DNA of 64,000 nucleotides from Liquorilactobacillus sucicola DSM 21376 = JCM 15457 (GTDB taxonomy: Bacteria; Bacillota; Bacilli; Lactobacillales; Lactobacillaceae), in the NCBI RefSeq assembly GCF_000612445.1, contig NZ_BALC01000002.1, forward strand, positions 248,001-312,000, given 5' to 3'. The position numbers and the translations under genes were made by a program. Numbering within the stretch: the stretch's first letter is position 1; each line of letters opens with the position of its first letter. Of the stretch, positions 29,299-39,665 are shown in pieces. The notes beneath the pieces are model-generated. The model was not told the origin of the DNA and did no database searches. It was given only the letters and a program-made list of their open reading frames with translations.

Positions 29299-31959
29299 AT
29301 GGCGAAAGAAATTTCAATGTCAACTAAATATGATCCAAAACAAGTTGAACCAGGTCGTTACCAGGCTTGGCTGGATCAGAATTTGTTTAAACCGAGTGGA
29401 GATAAAAAAGCCAAGCCGTATTCAATCGTTATCCCACCGCCAAATGTTACTGGGAAACTACATTTAGGTCATGCGTGGGATACAACATTGCAAGACATGA
29501 TTATTCGGCAGAAAAGGATGCAAGGTTTTGATACTTTGTGGCTTCCAGGAATGGATCATGCGGGGATTGCAACACAGGCGAAAGTTGAAGCACGTCTTGC
29601 TGAACAAGGTGTTTCTCGGTATGATTTGGGGCGCGAGAAGTTTATTGATACAGTATGGAAATGGAAAGATGAGTATGCTGACATTATCCACAAGCAGTGG
29701 GCTAAGTTAGGGTTATCTCTTGATTATGATCGTGAACGCTTTACTCTTGATGATGGTTTGTCGAAGGCTGTTCGCAAGGTGTTTGTCAAGCTTTATCAAA
29801 AGGGCCTTATTTACCGTGGAGAGTATATTATTAACTGGGATCCCAAAGCACGAACAGCACTTTCTGATATTGAGGTTATTCATAAGGATGTTAAGGGCGC
29901 TTTTTATCATGTTAAATATCCTTTTGCTGATGATACGACTTTTGCGGGGAAAAAATATATTGAGATTGCAACAACACGTCCTGAAACAATGATGGGTGAC
30001 GTTGCTGTCGCTGTTCATCCGAGTGACAAGCGTTATAAAGATCTTGTTGGTAAAACACTTGTTCTGCCGTTGCAGGGACGCCATATACCGATTATAGCTG
30101 ATGAATATGTTGACCCCGAATTTGGGACTGGGATGGTTAAGATTACTCCAGCGCATGATCCTAATGACTTTGGTGTTGGTAATCGCCACGATCTGAAACG
30201 CATCAATACGATGAACGAAGACGCTACTATGAATGCGAATGCTGGGAAATACGAGGGACTAGATCGTTTTGAAGCACGTAAGGAAATCGTTAAGGATCTT
30301 GAAGATCAAGGATATATGTTGAGAGTCGAGCCAATTGTTCATAGTGTTGGACATTCGGAACGAACTGGGGTTCAAGTGGAGGCACGTCTATCAACGCAAT
30401 GGTTCGTTAAGATGGAACCACTGGCTGAAGCAGCTTTGGCTAATCAAAAAACGGATGATCCAGTCAAATTTGTTCCAGAACGATTTGAGAATACATTTGA
30501 ACAATGGATGAACAACATTCACGACTGGGTTATTTCACGTCAATTGTGGTGGGGGCACCAGATCCCTGCTTGGTATCATAAAAAAACCGGCGAAGTATAC
30601 GTTGGTGAGGAAGCACCAAAAGATATTGAAAACTGGGAACAAGATCCAGATGTGCTGGATACATGGTTCTCAAGTGCCTTATGGCCATTTTCGACGATGG
30701 GTTGGCCTGACGAGAATGCAGCCGACTTTAAGCGATACTTCCCGACAGACACACTAGTAACCGGTTATGATATCATCTTCTTCTGGGTATCACGCATGAT
30801 TTTTCAAAGTGTTGAGTTTACGGAGCGACGTCCGTTCGAACATGTCTTGATTCATGGTTTGATCCGTGATGAACAGGGACGCAAGATGAGTAAATCGCTT
30901 GGTAACGGAATTGATCCAATGGATGTGATCGACAAATATGGTGCAGATGCACTGCGTTGGTTCCTTTCAAATGGTTCTGCCCCAGGTCAAGATGTTCGTT
31001 TCAGCTACACTAGAATGGACGCAGCATGGAATTTTATTAACAAAATTTGGAATGCCAGCCGCTTTGTCATCATGAATCTGGATGAGGGGACACACGCAGA
31101 ACTGCCTGAAAAAGCAGCTTGGAAATTGTCCGACAAATGGATTATTAGCCGTTTGAATCACACAATCGCAGAAGTTACTCGTCTGTTTGATAGTTTTGAA
31201 TTTGGTGAAGCCGGACGGGCTTTGTATAATTTTATCTGGAATGATTTTTGTGACTGGTATATTGAAATGTCTAAGGAAGACTTGAACGGCACAGATCAAA
31301 CGGCAAAGAAAAACACACAAAACATTTTATGCTTTGTGCTAGATCAAACCTTGCGGCTACTGCATCCAATTATGCCGTTTGTTACCGAAAAAATCTGGTT
31401 GTCAATGCCGCATGATGGCTCTTCGTTAGTAACAGCAAGCTATCCGACTACTGACAACGACCATGCCGATCAAAAGGCTGAAGATGAGATGGATAATTTG
31501 ATTGAATTGATCAAGTCTGTTCGTAATAGCCGTGCTGAAGTCAATGCACCACTTTCAAGTGCAGTTGATATTTTAATTAAGACAAAGGATCAACGAACAA
31601 AGAATATTTTTGAGACCAACAAAGAATATATTGAACGTTTCTGCCATCCTAAAAAATTAGAAATTGCTGCAACTGTAGAAGCACCCGCGTTAGCAGTGAC
31701 ATCTGTTATTACTGGAGCAGAAGTTTACTTGCCATTAGCTGATTTAGTGGATCTTAATGAAGAGATCAACCGTCTTCAAAAGGATGTAAAAAAATTAGCG
31801 GCTGAAGTTAAACGCGGAGAAAACAAGTTGGGCAACGAGCGTTTTGTGACTAATGCACCAACGGAGATAGTCGAACAAGAACGGGAAAAGTTGAGCGGCT
31901 ACAAAGAAAAGCTAACGGCTACAAAGGAAAGAATAAAGAAGTTAGAAGAAGAGCTTTAA
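29299..31959 (+). CDS. valS: Valyl-tRNA synthetase
   Basis: 886-aa class I aminoacyl-tRNA synthetase charging tRNA-Val and editing mischarged threonine. The HIGH-type motif is KLHLGHAW (about residue 50) and the KMSKS loop is [11 protein letters not shown] (about residue 530). The editing domain has [17 protein letters not shown]. The C-terminal coiled coil ([20 protein letters not shown]) is present, so the protein is full length. ATG 29299 follows GAGAGGATG. Expression is controlled by the T-box leader just upstream. Confidence 0.98.
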   Translation: MAKEISMSTKYDPKQVEPGRYQAWLDQNLFKPSGDKKAKPYSIVIPPPNVTGKLHLGHAWDTTLQDMIIRQKRMQGFDTLWLPGMDHAGIATQAKVEARLAEQGVSRYDLGREKFIDTVWKWKDEYADIIHKQWAKLGLSLDYDRERFTLDDGLSKAVRKVFVKLYQKGLIYRGEYIINWDPKARTALSDIEVIHKDVKGAFYHVKYPFADDTTFAGKKYIEIATTRPETMMGDVAVAVHPSDKRYKDLVGKTLVLPLQGRHIPIIADEYVDPEFGTGMVKITPAHDPNDFGVGNRHDLKRINTMNEDATMNANAGKYEGLDRFEARKEIVKDLEDQGYMLRVEPIVHSVGHSERTGVQVEARLSTQWFVKMEPLAEAALANQKTDDPVKFVPERFENTFEQWMNNIHDWVISRQLWWGHQIPAWYHKKTGEVYVGEEAPKDIENWEQDPDVLDTWFSSALWPFSTMGWPDENAADFKRYFPTDTLVTGYDIIFFWVSRMIFQSVEFTERRPFEHVLIHGLIRDEQGRKMSKSLGNGIDPMDVIDKYGADALRWFLSNGSAPGQDVRFSYTRMDAAWNFINKIWNASRFVIMNLDEGTHAELPEKAAWKLSDKWIISRLNHTIAEVTRLFDSFEFGEAGRALYNFIWNDFCDWYIEMSKEDLNGTDQTAKKNTQNILCFVLDQTLRLLHPIMPFVTEKIWLSMPHDGSSLVTASYPTTDNDHADQKAEDEMDNLIELIKSVRNSRAEVNAPLSSAVDILIKTKDQRTKNIFETNKEYIERFCHPKKLEIAATVEAPALAVTSVITGAEVYLPLADLVDLNEEINRLQKDVKKLAAEVKRGENKLGNERFVTNAPTEIVEQEREKLSGYKEKLTATKERIKKLEEEL

Positions 31960-32073
31960 ACAACATATGGTGCTAGATACTGAAAAATCTTGTAGCTTAA
32001 AGTGCTGTGGGATTTGTAAGCGGTATGGTATTGGGATGTTTGGAAAAGACGCAAATATTAATTTTTTAATAAC

Positions 32074-32106
32074 GGGGCTGGGTCAAATCATATTTGTCCT
32101 GACCTC
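32074..32106. repeat. Dispersed-family palindrome
   Basis: Arms GGGGCTGGGTCAAAT and ATTTGTCCTGACCTC between valS and folC, followed by a T-rich stretch. A short open frame across 31967-32239 is not supported as a gene. Confidence 0.65.
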
Positions 32107-32163
32107 GTTTGTTTTGCTTAGGTGTGCAAGAAGTTGCCACAAAATGAGAGGTAGGGTAAGAAA

Positions 32164-33470
32164 ATGGGCATCAAAAATTATGAGGAAGCGCTCGCCTTTA
32201 TCCACGGGAGAACTAAATTTAAAAAAAGTCCGTCTTTAGACAGGATGCGTAAATTCGTAGCTTATTTGGGCCATCCCGAAAAAAAATTTAAAGCAGTACA
32301 TGTAACAGGAACAAATGGCAAGGGCTCAGCTACTGCTTTTTTGCGAAATCTGTTCATGTCGCAAGGCCTGAGTGTGGGAACCTACACGTCACCTTTTATA
32401 GTTAGATTTAATGAGAGAATTTCAATCAGTGGTCAGATGATAACAGATGATGAACTTGTTAGAGTGGCAAATAAAATCAAACCGACTGTTGAACAGTTAG
32501 ATGAAGAATTGGCAGATCAAGAAGGCGGACCGACAGAATTCGAGTTGGTCACTGCAATCATGTTTGTTTACTTCGCTGAAAAAAAGGTCGATATGGCCGT
32601 GATAGAGGTTGGTATCGGTGGAACGTATGACTCAACCAATGTTATAATGCCATTAGTTTCAGTAATAACCACGGTTGCCTTAGATCATGCCAATCTTCTG
32701 GCAAGACTCTGCCGGAAATAGCTGCTCATAAGGCAGGAATCATCAAAGAGGGGCGTCCGGTTGTAATTGGAAGGTTGAGTGCAGAGGCAAAAAAAGTTAT
32801 TGAAGAAACTGCTTGTATGAAGAATGCACAGCTGTATGCGCCGGGGGAAGGGTATCAAACTTCTCCAAGTAAGGCAACCCGTCATTGGGGTGAGGACTTT
32901 GAGTATACAGGGTTAGACAGGCGTTTGCCTAAATTACACGAGTCCTTATTAGGGCGTTATCAGATTGATAATGCTGCGGTTGCTCTTACGGCTTCCCTGT
33001 TAGTGGCTAAAAAGTTAGGATGGACGGTTCAAAATGCTGAAATCTATAATGCGTTGGCACATACAAATTGGCCTGGAAGATTTGAACTAATTAACCAGGA
33101 GCCAATGATCATTCTTGATGGAGCACATAATGAAGCAGCAATGGAAGAGGTAAAACAAACACTCTTGACTCATTTTGAAGGTCAGAGTATCTTTGTGATA
33201 ATTTCAGTTTTAGCTGATAAGCAGCCGTTGGAAATGCTCAAAACTCTAGCTGCTGTTCCCAACGTCAAGATTGTTGCAACTACCTTTAAGGCTCCACGCA
33301 AGATTGCTCAGGTTGCTCCGCTTGTTGAAAATATCAAGCAGCTTGAGTATGAGGAACACTGGCAGCAGGCACTTGTCAAGATTTTGCAACAGATGTCAGC
33401 AACAGATGTGTTGTTAATTACAGGGTCGCTTTACTTCATTTCAGAAGTTCGTGGATATTTTACGACGTAA
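32164..33470 (+). pseudogene. folC: Folylpolyglutamate synthase FolC, frameshifted
   Basis: Bifunctional folylpolyglutamate/dihydrofolate synthase that adds glutamates to folates. The N-terminal P-loop TGTNGKGSATAFL, the YTSPFIVRFNERI segment and the downstream ILDGAHNEAAMEEV are all present. The frame breaks at 32700/32701: CTT-CTG-GCA-AGA leads to a stop at 32719. With one extra G (CTG-GGC-AAG) it continues KTLPEIAAHKAGIIKEGRPV, the expected family sequence, into the second part, which runs open to 33470. The lost base is in a G run. This is either a sequencing error or a recent null mutation; folC is usually essential. Confidence 0.9.
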
Positions 33471-33497
33471 ATAAGTGAGCGCTGAGGGGAGAATTCA

Positions 33498-34148
33498 ATG
33501 AATTTAGACTTAGTTATTTTTGATATGGATGGTTTAGTTGTTGATTCGGAAAAAGTTTATTTTAAGGCAAATATGCTTGCGGCCGAGGCACTTAAAATGC
33601 CTTACTCTTTTGAATACTATCGACAGTACATTGGTGCAGGAACCGAAGAAATGCTGAACAAAATGAGCAATGATTACGGCAGCCAAAAACTTGTCGACGA
33701 ATTTATTCGGCTGAGTCGTGAAAATGTATATGAGCTGGTTGAGAAAGATGGCTTACCTTTGAAGAAGGGGTTTATGGAATTGAGTGAATATCTGCATGAC
33801 AGCCATATCAATAAAGCTTTGGCTTCAAGCAACGACAAAAGGGCAATTGATTACTTTTTAGAAAAAGCGCACTTGCAAAAGCAATTTGACTATATCGTGT
33901 CTACAGATGATGTTGCGCATGCCAAACCAGCGCCTGATATTTTCAATAAAGCATGGTCAGTTGCAGACGAACCGGATAAGAAAAAAACATTGGTCTTGGA
34001 AGATTCTATCAATGGAATCAATGCAGCCATCAGTGCTAATATTCCAGCTATTATGATTCCAGACTTGATTGAGCCGCCTGAACAGTTTAGACAGAAGCCG
34101 CTTGCAATTCTGGATGATCTTGCAGCGGTTCGCTCATTTATTCAATAA
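33498..34148 (+). CDS. HAD-superfamily hydrolase (beta-phosphoglucomutase-like)
   Basis: 216-aa HAD phosphatase or phosphomutase. Motif I DMDGLVVDSEK (residues 9-19) with both aspartates, motif II in ALASSNDKR, motif III lysine in DVAHAKPAPDIF, and motif IV EDSINGINAA. The alpha-helical cap between motifs I and II marks subclass I (PGMB-like). Substrate cannot be told. The ribosome site GAGGGGAG precedes ATG 33498. It follows folC by 28 bases and precedes radC. Confidence 0.88.
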   Translation: MNLDLVIFDMDGLVVDSEKVYFKANMLAAEALKMPYSFEYYRQYIGAGTEEMLNKMSNDYGSQKLVDEFIRLSRENVYELVEKDGLPLKKGFMELSEYLHDSHINKALASSNDKRAIDYFLEKAHLQKQFDYIVSTDDVAHAKPAPDIFNKAWSVADEPDKKKTLVLEDSINGINAAISANIPAIMIPDLIEPPEQFRQKPLAILDDLAAVRSFIQ

Positions 34149-34197
34149 TGGGCAACTTTATCCTACCTGGCGTATTTTACAGCAGGGGGGATTCATA

Positions 34198-34869
34198 ATG
34201 GGGTTAACGAACAAAAGTACTGCACAAGAATTATTGCAAAGGGCAAAAAAATTCGGTGCTGAGTGTTTAAGTGACCGCGAACTACTGACTGTGATTTTTG
34301 GGAAAAAGATTGGAAGTAAAAAGTTGAACGGCGAGATAATCAACTGGTACGATTACTCCGATCTGCGCCAATTAAAATATTTTTCAGATGAAGAGTGGCG
34401 TTGTCTGTTAAAGGACGAAGCGAGCGTTCCCTATGCAAAAGTATTATGCGAATTTTCTGGGCGTCTGGAACGTAGGCCAAAACTGATTCTGGGTAGAATT
34501 TATTCCAGCAAAGAGATTGGTGAACAAATGATTGACGAGATTGGGATGTTTGAACAGGAAGTACTAGTTGTTATTCTACTGGATACTAAGAACCAAGTCT
34601 TGGCGCGCAAGATAATGTTTAAGGGAACGTTGGATGCGGCAACTGTCCATCCACGAGAAATCTTTAAATTTGCATTGCGTCATTCGGCAGCACGTTTGAT
34701 GATTGTGCACAATCATCCGAGCGGTGTTACTATGCCTTCAGAAACTGATCTGGATCTGACTAAAAGATTGACTCGGTGCAGTGACATTTTAGGAATAGCC
34801 CTACTGGACCATATTATTGTTGGTGCTACGACTTATTTTAGTATGCGAGCAGAAAAAGTGTTGCGCTAA
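34198..34869 (+). CDS. radC: DNA repair protein RadC family (JAMM)
   Basis: 223-aa RadC-family protein; biochemical role in repair is uncertain. It has an N-terminal helix-hairpin-helix region (CLSDRELLTVIFG) and a C-terminal JAMM metalloprotease-like motif IVHNHPSGVTMPSETD with the expected H-x-H-x7-10-D ligands. ATG 34198 follows a run of six G residues. An open extension upstream overlaps the HAD gene but is not needed. The position before mreB is typical of Firmicutes. Confidence 0.93.
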   Translation: MGLTNKSTAQELLQRAKKFGAECLSDRELLTVIFGKKIGSKKLNGEIINWYDYSDLRQLKYFSDEEWRCLLKDEASVPYAKVLCEFSGRLERRPKLILGRIYSSKEIGEQMIDEIGMFEQEVLVVILLDTKNQVLARKIMFKGTLDAATVHPREIFKFALRHSAARLMIVHNHPSGVTMPSETDLDLTKRLTRCSDILGIALLDHIIVGATTYFSMRAEKVLR

Positions 34870-34955
34870 GTAATGTTCGCTTTTTCGTTCCTTCCGTTAA
34901 TTAAAAAATTATGCTACACTCATTTTAGTTGAATATATAGGAGATGTGCCGCAAA

Positions 34956-35168
34956 ATGCTTATGGGTAAAGTCCATTTTTTTGATAGTGAAAAAGGTTAT
35001 GGTTTTATTACACCTGATACTGGGAAAGAAGATGTTTTTGTCCATTATACTGCGCTCAAAGTCAGCGGTTACAAAGCTTTGGAGGTCGGACAAGAAGTTA
35101 GTTTTATGATTGCAGAAGGTAAACGTGGCCCCCAGGCGGTCAATGTGATCCCACAGGATGAACTATGA
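34956..35168 (+). CDS. Divergent cold-shock-domain protein
   Basis: About 70-aa CspA-type protein, more divergent than the one at 5111. RNP-1-like KGYGFIT and RNP-2-like VFVHYTAL are recognisable; the RNP-1 phenylalanine is replaced by tyrosine. The start is uncertain: AGGAG is immediately followed by ATG 34944 (too close), whereas ATG 34956 is 12 bases away and 34962 further still. An extended -10 (TGCTACACT) lies about 40 bases upstream. Confidence 0.82.
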   Translation: MLMGKVHFFDSEKGYGFITPDTGKEDVFVHYTALKVSGYKALEVGQEVSFMIAEGKRGPQAVNVIPQDEL

Positions 35169-35269
35169 TTAATAATTAATTAAGAATTATAAATATATGA
35201 GCTTTTTTAAAGGATATCTTGTATGCTGAAACACATACTGCAAATTGTCTAAACGATGATGCATAATTA

Positions 35270-35278
35270 TGATATAAT
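35270..35278 (+). promoter_or_regulatory. Extended -10 of the mreB promoter
   Basis: TGATATAAT, an extended -10 element, about 60 bases before mreB. No convincing -35 at normal spacing. Confidence 0.5.
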
Positions 35279-35337
35279 ACGGGTATTGCGGATTAGAGCA
35301 TTACTTTATTGAGGCAAACGTGAAGGGATGAAAAAAA

Positions 35338-36342
35338 GTGTTCGGAATCGGGACGAAAAATATTGGAATCGACTTGGGGACGGCGAATACAATTGTCTAT
35401 GCTGACGGCAAAGGCATCGTATTACGCGAACCATCAGTCGTGGCTAAAAACACAAAAACAGGTGAGATAGTTTCTGTTGGTTCAGAAGCACGTGCCATGA
35501 TTGGGCGCACACCTGCTAGCATTGTTGCTATTAGACCAATGAAAGACGGAGTTATTGCTGACTATGATACTACTGTTGCAATGATGAAGTACTACATTGA
35601 CAAGGCATTAGGTCATAAAACAGGCAAACCATATGTTATGGTTTGTGTTCCTAGCGGTGTTACAGAAGTTGAGAAACGAGCGGTAATTGATGCGACACGT
35701 GTTGCAGGCGCAAAGGATGCTTATGTGATTGAGGAACCATTTGCAGCCGCAATTGGTGCAGGTCTACCAGTTATGGATCCTACAGGAAGCATGGTAGTTG
35801 ATATCGGCGGCGGAACAACTGATGTTGCAACGATTTCTTTGGGTGGAATTGTTTCAAGCCGTTCTATTCGAATGGCTGGTGATAAAATTGATGAATCGAT
35901 CATTTATTATGTTCGCCAGCACCATAATCTTCTGATTGGTGAAAGAACAGCTGAACAATTGAAGATTGATGTTGCGTCAGCATCTGTTGAACTTGCGGAA
36001 GATCTTGATGATCAAACGATTCGCGGACGTGACTTGGTGACAGGTCTACCGAAGACGATCGACATCAAAGCAACAGATGTCGCACAGGCGATTCAGGAAG
36101 TTGTTGATGAGATTATTTCAGCAATCAAGGAAACTTTGGAGGAGACTTCCCCAGAGATTGCTGCCGATGTTATTGATCATGGAATTGTGCTTACAGGTGG
36201 TGGAGCTCAGCTACGTCACCTAACCGAAGTCATTTCTGAGGCAACGAAAGTTCCCGTATTCATCGCCTCTGAACCTTTGGATTGTGTTGCCGTTGGAACT
36301 GGTGAATCATTGAAGAGTATTGATGTAATGAAAAAAAGATAA
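35338..36342 (+). CDS. mreB: Rod-shape protein MreB
   Basis: 334-aa bacterial actin that organises lateral wall synthesis. Phosphate-1 loop [12 protein letters not shown] (residues 8-19), phosphate-2 [14 protein letters not shown] (about 155-168), and the adenosine segment [14 protein letters not shown] near the C-terminus. Full length. GTG 35338 follows AAGGGATG. It is separated from mreC by a hairpin (36372-36398), which may reduce downstream expression. The operon indicates a rod-shaped cell. Confidence 0.97.
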   Translation: MFGIGTKNIGIDLGTANTIVYADGKGIVLREPSVVAKNTKTGEIVSVGSEARAMIGRTPASIVAIRPMKDGVIADYDTTVAMMKYYIDKALGHKTGKPYVMVCVPSGVTEVEKRAVIDATRVAGAKDAYVIEEPFAAAIGAGLPVMDPTGSMVVDIGGGTTDVATISLGGIVSSRSIRMAGDKIDESIIYYVRQHHNLLIGERTAEQLKIDVASASVELAEDLDDQTIRGRDLVTGLPKTIDIKATDVAQAIQEVVDEIISAIKETLEETSPEIAADVIDHGIVLTGGGAQLRHLTEVISEATKVPVFIASEPLDCVAVGTGESLKSIDVMKKR

Positions 36343-36371
36343 TACAGACGATTAAAGGCGTATCATATTAA

Positions 36372-36398
36372 GAGGTTGGGATTTAGTCGTCCAGCCTT
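36372..36398. repeat. Palindrome between mreB and mreC
   Basis: Imperfect hairpin with arms AGGTTGG and TCCAGCCT followed by TTTT; it resembles the dispersed palindromes. Its place inside the mre operon suggests partial termination or an mRNA-processing site. Confidence 0.5.
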
Positions 36399-36436
36399 TT
36401 GCTTATGATACGGCTTTCGTTTTTGTGGAGGTAATT

Positions 36437-37288
36437 ATGCAAAGATTTTTCTTTAACAAAAGACTCATTATTGTGTTGGTCGTACTGATAATCAGTTTTG
36501 TTTTGATAGCTTTCTCGATCACTGTGCGTAATAATAAAGAAACACCTCCATTGGTCCAGCAAGTTGGAAATGATGCGTCCGGAATAGTTGACCGGGTGGT
36601 GGCTTATCCAGTGAATGGAATAAAAGGTGCATTAGGATCTTTTTCAGATCTGATGAATACTTACAGCGAAAACCAACGCTTAAAAGGCCAAGTTGACGGT
36701 TTAGCGGCTGAAAAAGTTACGAACCAGAATTTAGAAAAGGAAAACAAAAAGCTTAAAGAGCAACTCAAACTCAACAAAACATTGACTGATTATGAGACGA
36801 TTTCTGCTTCTGTCTTAACGCGAAGTCCTTCGGCATGGCAAAACCAGGTTGTTATCAGTAAAGGTTCTCTTGCAGGAATCAAGAAAAATGCAGCTGTTAT
36901 GTCTAAAAAAGGGTTAGTTGGACGTGTCACAGAGGTCAATAAGACTAACAGCAAGGTCGAACTGCTTAGTACAACAAACGATTCTGCTAATCGCTTTGCA
37001 ACACAGGTGATGACTAAAGATGATAAGGTAGTGAATGGTTTGATTACCGGCTATAATGAAAATTCAAATTATTTGGTGATGGGGCAGATAACCGTTAAAA
37101 CAGGAATGGAAAAAGGCGACAAGGTTATCACTTCCGGTTTGGGTGGAAATTCACCTAAGGGTTTGTATGTCGGAACAGTTGCTAAAGTTGAAGAAGATGA
37201 CTATGGTTTGGCTTCAAAAGTTTATGTGAAGCCGGCTGCCGACTTTACAGATCTTGATGTTGTCACTGTTGCAAAAAGAGTTGATTAG
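36437..37288 (+). CDS. mreC: Rod-shape protein MreC
   Basis: 283-aa bitopic protein. One N-terminal membrane anchor (residues 8-28, LIIVLVVLIISFVLIAFSIT), a coiled coil (about 70-110, rich in K and E) and the periplasm-side beta-domain (GLVGRVTEVNKTNSKVELL, then GLGGNSPKGLYVGTV). MreC links the MreB filament to penicillin-binding proteins outside the membrane. ATG 36437 follows GGAGG at 36427-36431. Between mreB and mreD. Confidence 0.96.
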   Translation: MQRFFFNKRLIIVLVVLIISFVLIAFSITVRNNKETPPLVQQVGNDASGIVDRVVAYPVNGIKGALGSFSDLMNTYSENQRLKGQVDGLAAEKVTNQNLEKENKKLKEQLKLNKTLTDYETISASVLTRSPSAWQNQVVISKGSLAGIKKNAAVMSKKGLVGRVTEVNKTNSKVELLSTTNDSANRFATQVMTKDDKVVNGLITGYNENSNYLVMGQITVKTGMEKGDKVITSGLGGNSPKGLYVGTVAKVEEDDYGLASKVYVKPAADFTDLDVVTVAKRVD

Positions 37289-37300
37289 AGGATGATGTAA

Positions 37301-37816
37301 ATGCGGATTTCAAGAATGCGGTATTTTTTCCCACTAGGTTTGTTTATTGCCCTTTTTCTTGATGGTGCACTTAGTCAAGTTTTTGCGGGAGCAATGTTTA
37401 CTCCAACACTTGCAATTGAAAGCAGACTGGTTTTATTGTGGATCGTCATGGCTGTTTGCTTTGGAAAGATCGATCATATTATATTATGGACTGTTTTTGC
37501 AGGCTTAGTTTTTGACTTGTATTATACGGGTATTATTGGGGCTTTTGTGGTTATCATGCCATTGATTGTTTATTTGACAAAACTGATGTATAGATTTTTT
37601 ACACCATCATTTATTGTGGTACTATTAATATATCTGATAGATATAACGGTAGCCACCGTCGTGTTTTATTGGATTAATTTGCTGATAGGGTTCACTAATG
37701 TCTCAATGGCTGGATTTATTGGACTATCATTAGGATCGACACTTGCGTACAATTTAGCAGTGTTTGTGTTATTGTATTTTCCTTTACAGCGTTTTTTTGA
37801 ATCCTTCTCAAGATAA
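37301..37816 (+). CDS. mreD: Rod-shape protein MreD
   Basis: 171-aa integral membrane protein with about five hydrophobic segments and few charged loops, typical of MreD; the motif MRYFFPLGLFIALFLDGAL at the start and FAGLVFDLYYTGIIG in the middle fit the family. Overlap and spacing with mreC (12 bases) and minC (14 bases) show one transcription unit. Confidence 0.93.
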   Translation: MRISRMRYFFPLGLFIALFLDGALSQVFAGAMFTPTLAIESRLVLLWIVMAVCFGKIDHIILWTVFAGLVFDLYYTGIIGAFVVIMPLIVYLTKLMYRFFTPSFIVVLLIYLIDITVATVVFYWINLLIGFTNVSMAGFIGLSLGSTLAYNLAVFVLLYFPLQRFFESFSR

Positions 37817-37830
37817 GGGGAGTCTGACTA

Positions 37831-38502
37831 ATGCAGAATGTTGTGTTGAAGGGGTATAAAGATGGCTACGAAATAACCTTGAATTCTGATGCTGATTTTA
37901 ATGCTATCTTGGCTGAGTTAACTAAGTTATTTGCAGAATTACAGTTGGAGAAAGAAAAAAGCGAAGCGAAGTCAATCTCTTTTGACATCAGCACAGGCAC
38001 ACGTTTGCTGGATGCGGAACAAAAACAACAAGTTGAAAGAATTGTGAGCCGTTATCCTTTGTTTTCAATACATAGATTTACATCGAGTGTGATGCAGATT
38101 CAAGATGCGTTAGACATGATCGAAAGCCGCACTGTACATTTGAATGCCAGTACAATCAGAAATGGGCAAGTTGAGAATGTGAATGGCGACGTTCTGTTTG
38201 TCGGTGACCTGCATCAGGGGGGAATTTTACGAGCTAGTGGGAACGTCTTTACTTTTGGCAAGAATGAAGGGATTATCCATGCCGGTTACCCGAGCGATGC
38301 TGAGGCAATCATCATAGGTAATATCCACGCAAGTCAGCAAGTTCGGATAGCTGATGTTGTTGATATTGTTGAGGAAGATAAGATCAAGGATAGCGCCGAA
38401 ACAGTTGTTTTTGTGAATGATCTCCATGTCTTGGAATATACTGAACGTGAAAAAGTAAAAATGATCAGGCCAAAATTATTTACGCGGATGGGGGGATATT
38501 AA
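37831..38502 (+). CDS. minC: Septum site-determining protein MinC
   Basis: 223-aa FtsZ inhibitor that acts with MinD to block division at the poles. The N-terminal domain (to about 100) is variable; the C-terminal beta-helix (GDVLFVGDLHQGGILRASGN, about 117-136) is the MinD-interacting part. AGGGGAG precedes ATG 37831. minD follows after one base. The presence of MinCD with MreBCD in one cluster is typical of lactobacilli. Confidence 0.94.
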   Translation: MQNVVLKGYKDGYEITLNSDADFNAILAELTKLFAELQLEKEKSEAKSISFDISTGTRLLDAEQKQQVERIVSRYPLFSIHRFTSSVMQIQDALDMIESRTVHLNASTIRNGQVENVNGDVLFVGDLHQGGILRASGNVFTFGKNEGIIHAGYPSDAEAIIIGNIHASQQVRIADVVDIVEEDKIKDSAETVVFVNDLHVLEYTEREKVKMIRPKLFTRMGGY

Positions 38503-38503
38503 T

Positions 38504-39310
38504 ATGGGAAAAGCAATAGTTATTACTTCTGGAAAAGGTGGAGTAGGTAAAACAACAACTTCTGCGAATTTAGGAACAGCACTCGCTTTATCAGATAAAA
38601 AGGTGTGTTTACTTGATCTGGATATTGGTTTGCGCAATCTTGATGTTATTCTCGGACTTGATAATCGTATTATTTATGACATTGTCGATGTTGTCCAAGG
38701 TCGAGCTAAACTTCACCAAGCGTTGATTAAAGATAAACGCTTTGATGAAAAGCTTTTCTTACTCCCTGCAGCTCAAAATGCGGATAAGTCTGTTTTGAAA
38801 CCTGAGGAAGTAAAGGACATTGTTGATGAATTAAAACCGGATTTTGATTATGTTTTAATTGACTGTCCTGCCGGAATCGAACAAGGATTTATTAATGCAG
38901 TGGCTGGCGCGGATATGGCGATTGTTGTTTCGACGCCGGAGATATCGGCAGTACGTGATGCTGATCGTGTAATTGGTTTGTTGGAGAAACAAGGACTTGA
39001 AGAACCACCAATGCTGATTATTAATCGCATTAGAACACATATGATGAATGATGGGGAAGTAATGGATGTTGATGAAATAACGCAGCATCTGTCAATCAAG
39101 CTTTTAGGAATCGTTTTTGATGATGATCAGGTTATCAGTACTTCCAATAAAGGCGAGCCGATTGTGTTGAATGAAAAGAATCTTGCTGCACAGGGTTATC
39201 GTAACATCGCACGACGTCTGCAAGGTGAGACTGTACCACTTATGAATCTGGATTCTGAAAAAAAGAAGGGTTTTATTCAACGAATCAGTGCATGGTTTAA
39301 GAAAAATTAA
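38504..39310 (+). CDS. minD: Septum site-determining protein MinD
   Basis: 268-aa deviant-Walker ParA/MinD ATPase. KGGVGKTTTSANLGT (residues 10-24) carries the deviant Walker A; DCPAGIEQG (about 121-129) is the Walker B/switch region. The C-terminus GFIQRISAWFKKN is an amphipathic membrane-targeting helix. Starts one base after minC. The gene is followed by a T-box leader and a separate transcription unit. Confidence 0.97.
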   Translation: MGKAIVITSGKGGVGKTTTSANLGTALALSDKKVCLLDLDIGLRNLDVILGLDNRIIYDIVDVVQGRAKLHQALIKDKRFDEKLFLLPAAQNADKSVLKPEEVKDIVDELKPDFDYVLIDCPAGIEQGFINAVAGADMAIVVSTPEISAVRDADRVIGLLEKQGLEEPPMLIINRIRTHMMNDGEVMDVDEITQHLSIKLLGIVFDDDQVISTSNKGEPIVLNEKNLAAQGYRNIARRLQGETVPLMNLDSEKKKGFIQRISAWFKKN

Positions 39311-39365
39311 CTGTATTGACAGAATTAGAATTTGGTGTTACTTTTTTTAATAGTTGATTACAGAA

Positions 39366-39622
39366 TAATAACGAGGAACAGAAGAGTAATTTGCAGCTTG
39401 AATTAAGAGATTGTTCGGTTGGTGGAAGGACAAGGCGGTTGCACATGAAACACATCTGTGAGTTAGCAAATTGAATTAAGTAGGTTTGTTCGGGGAAGCC
39501 GTTATCTTCTGAGTTCTGAAACGAACTTGATGAGGTCAGTTTTGCGAGAAACTGACACAGATGAGGTGGAACCGCGTACTTGACGCCCTCTTAGATGAAT
39601 AGAGTCTAAGAGGGCGTTTTTT
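39366..39622 (+). promoter_or_regulatory. T-box leader, probably histidine-specific
   Basis: T-box core GAGGTGGAACCGCGTAC (about 39563-39579) and a terminator with arms GACGCCCTCTTAG and CTAAGAGGGCGT plus a T run. Stem I has base pairing AATTTGC/GCAAATT, the 5' loop AAGAGA and on the 3' side TGAAACACATC, where CAC (39451-39453) sits in the specifier position GAA-x-NNN-A; CAC codes for histidine. The downstream transporter would then be a histidine importer. Specifier assignment is by pattern, not by folding. Confidence 0.88.
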
Positions 39623-39665
39623 ATTTATTATTTATTTGTTGTTTTAAAAAAGGAGTGGTAGTGAA

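Noticed and set aside
31967-32239. 90-codon plus-strand frame between valS and folC
   Set aside because: It contains a dispersed palindrome, its composition is odd for a protein and it overlaps the folC start; no ribosome site supports it.
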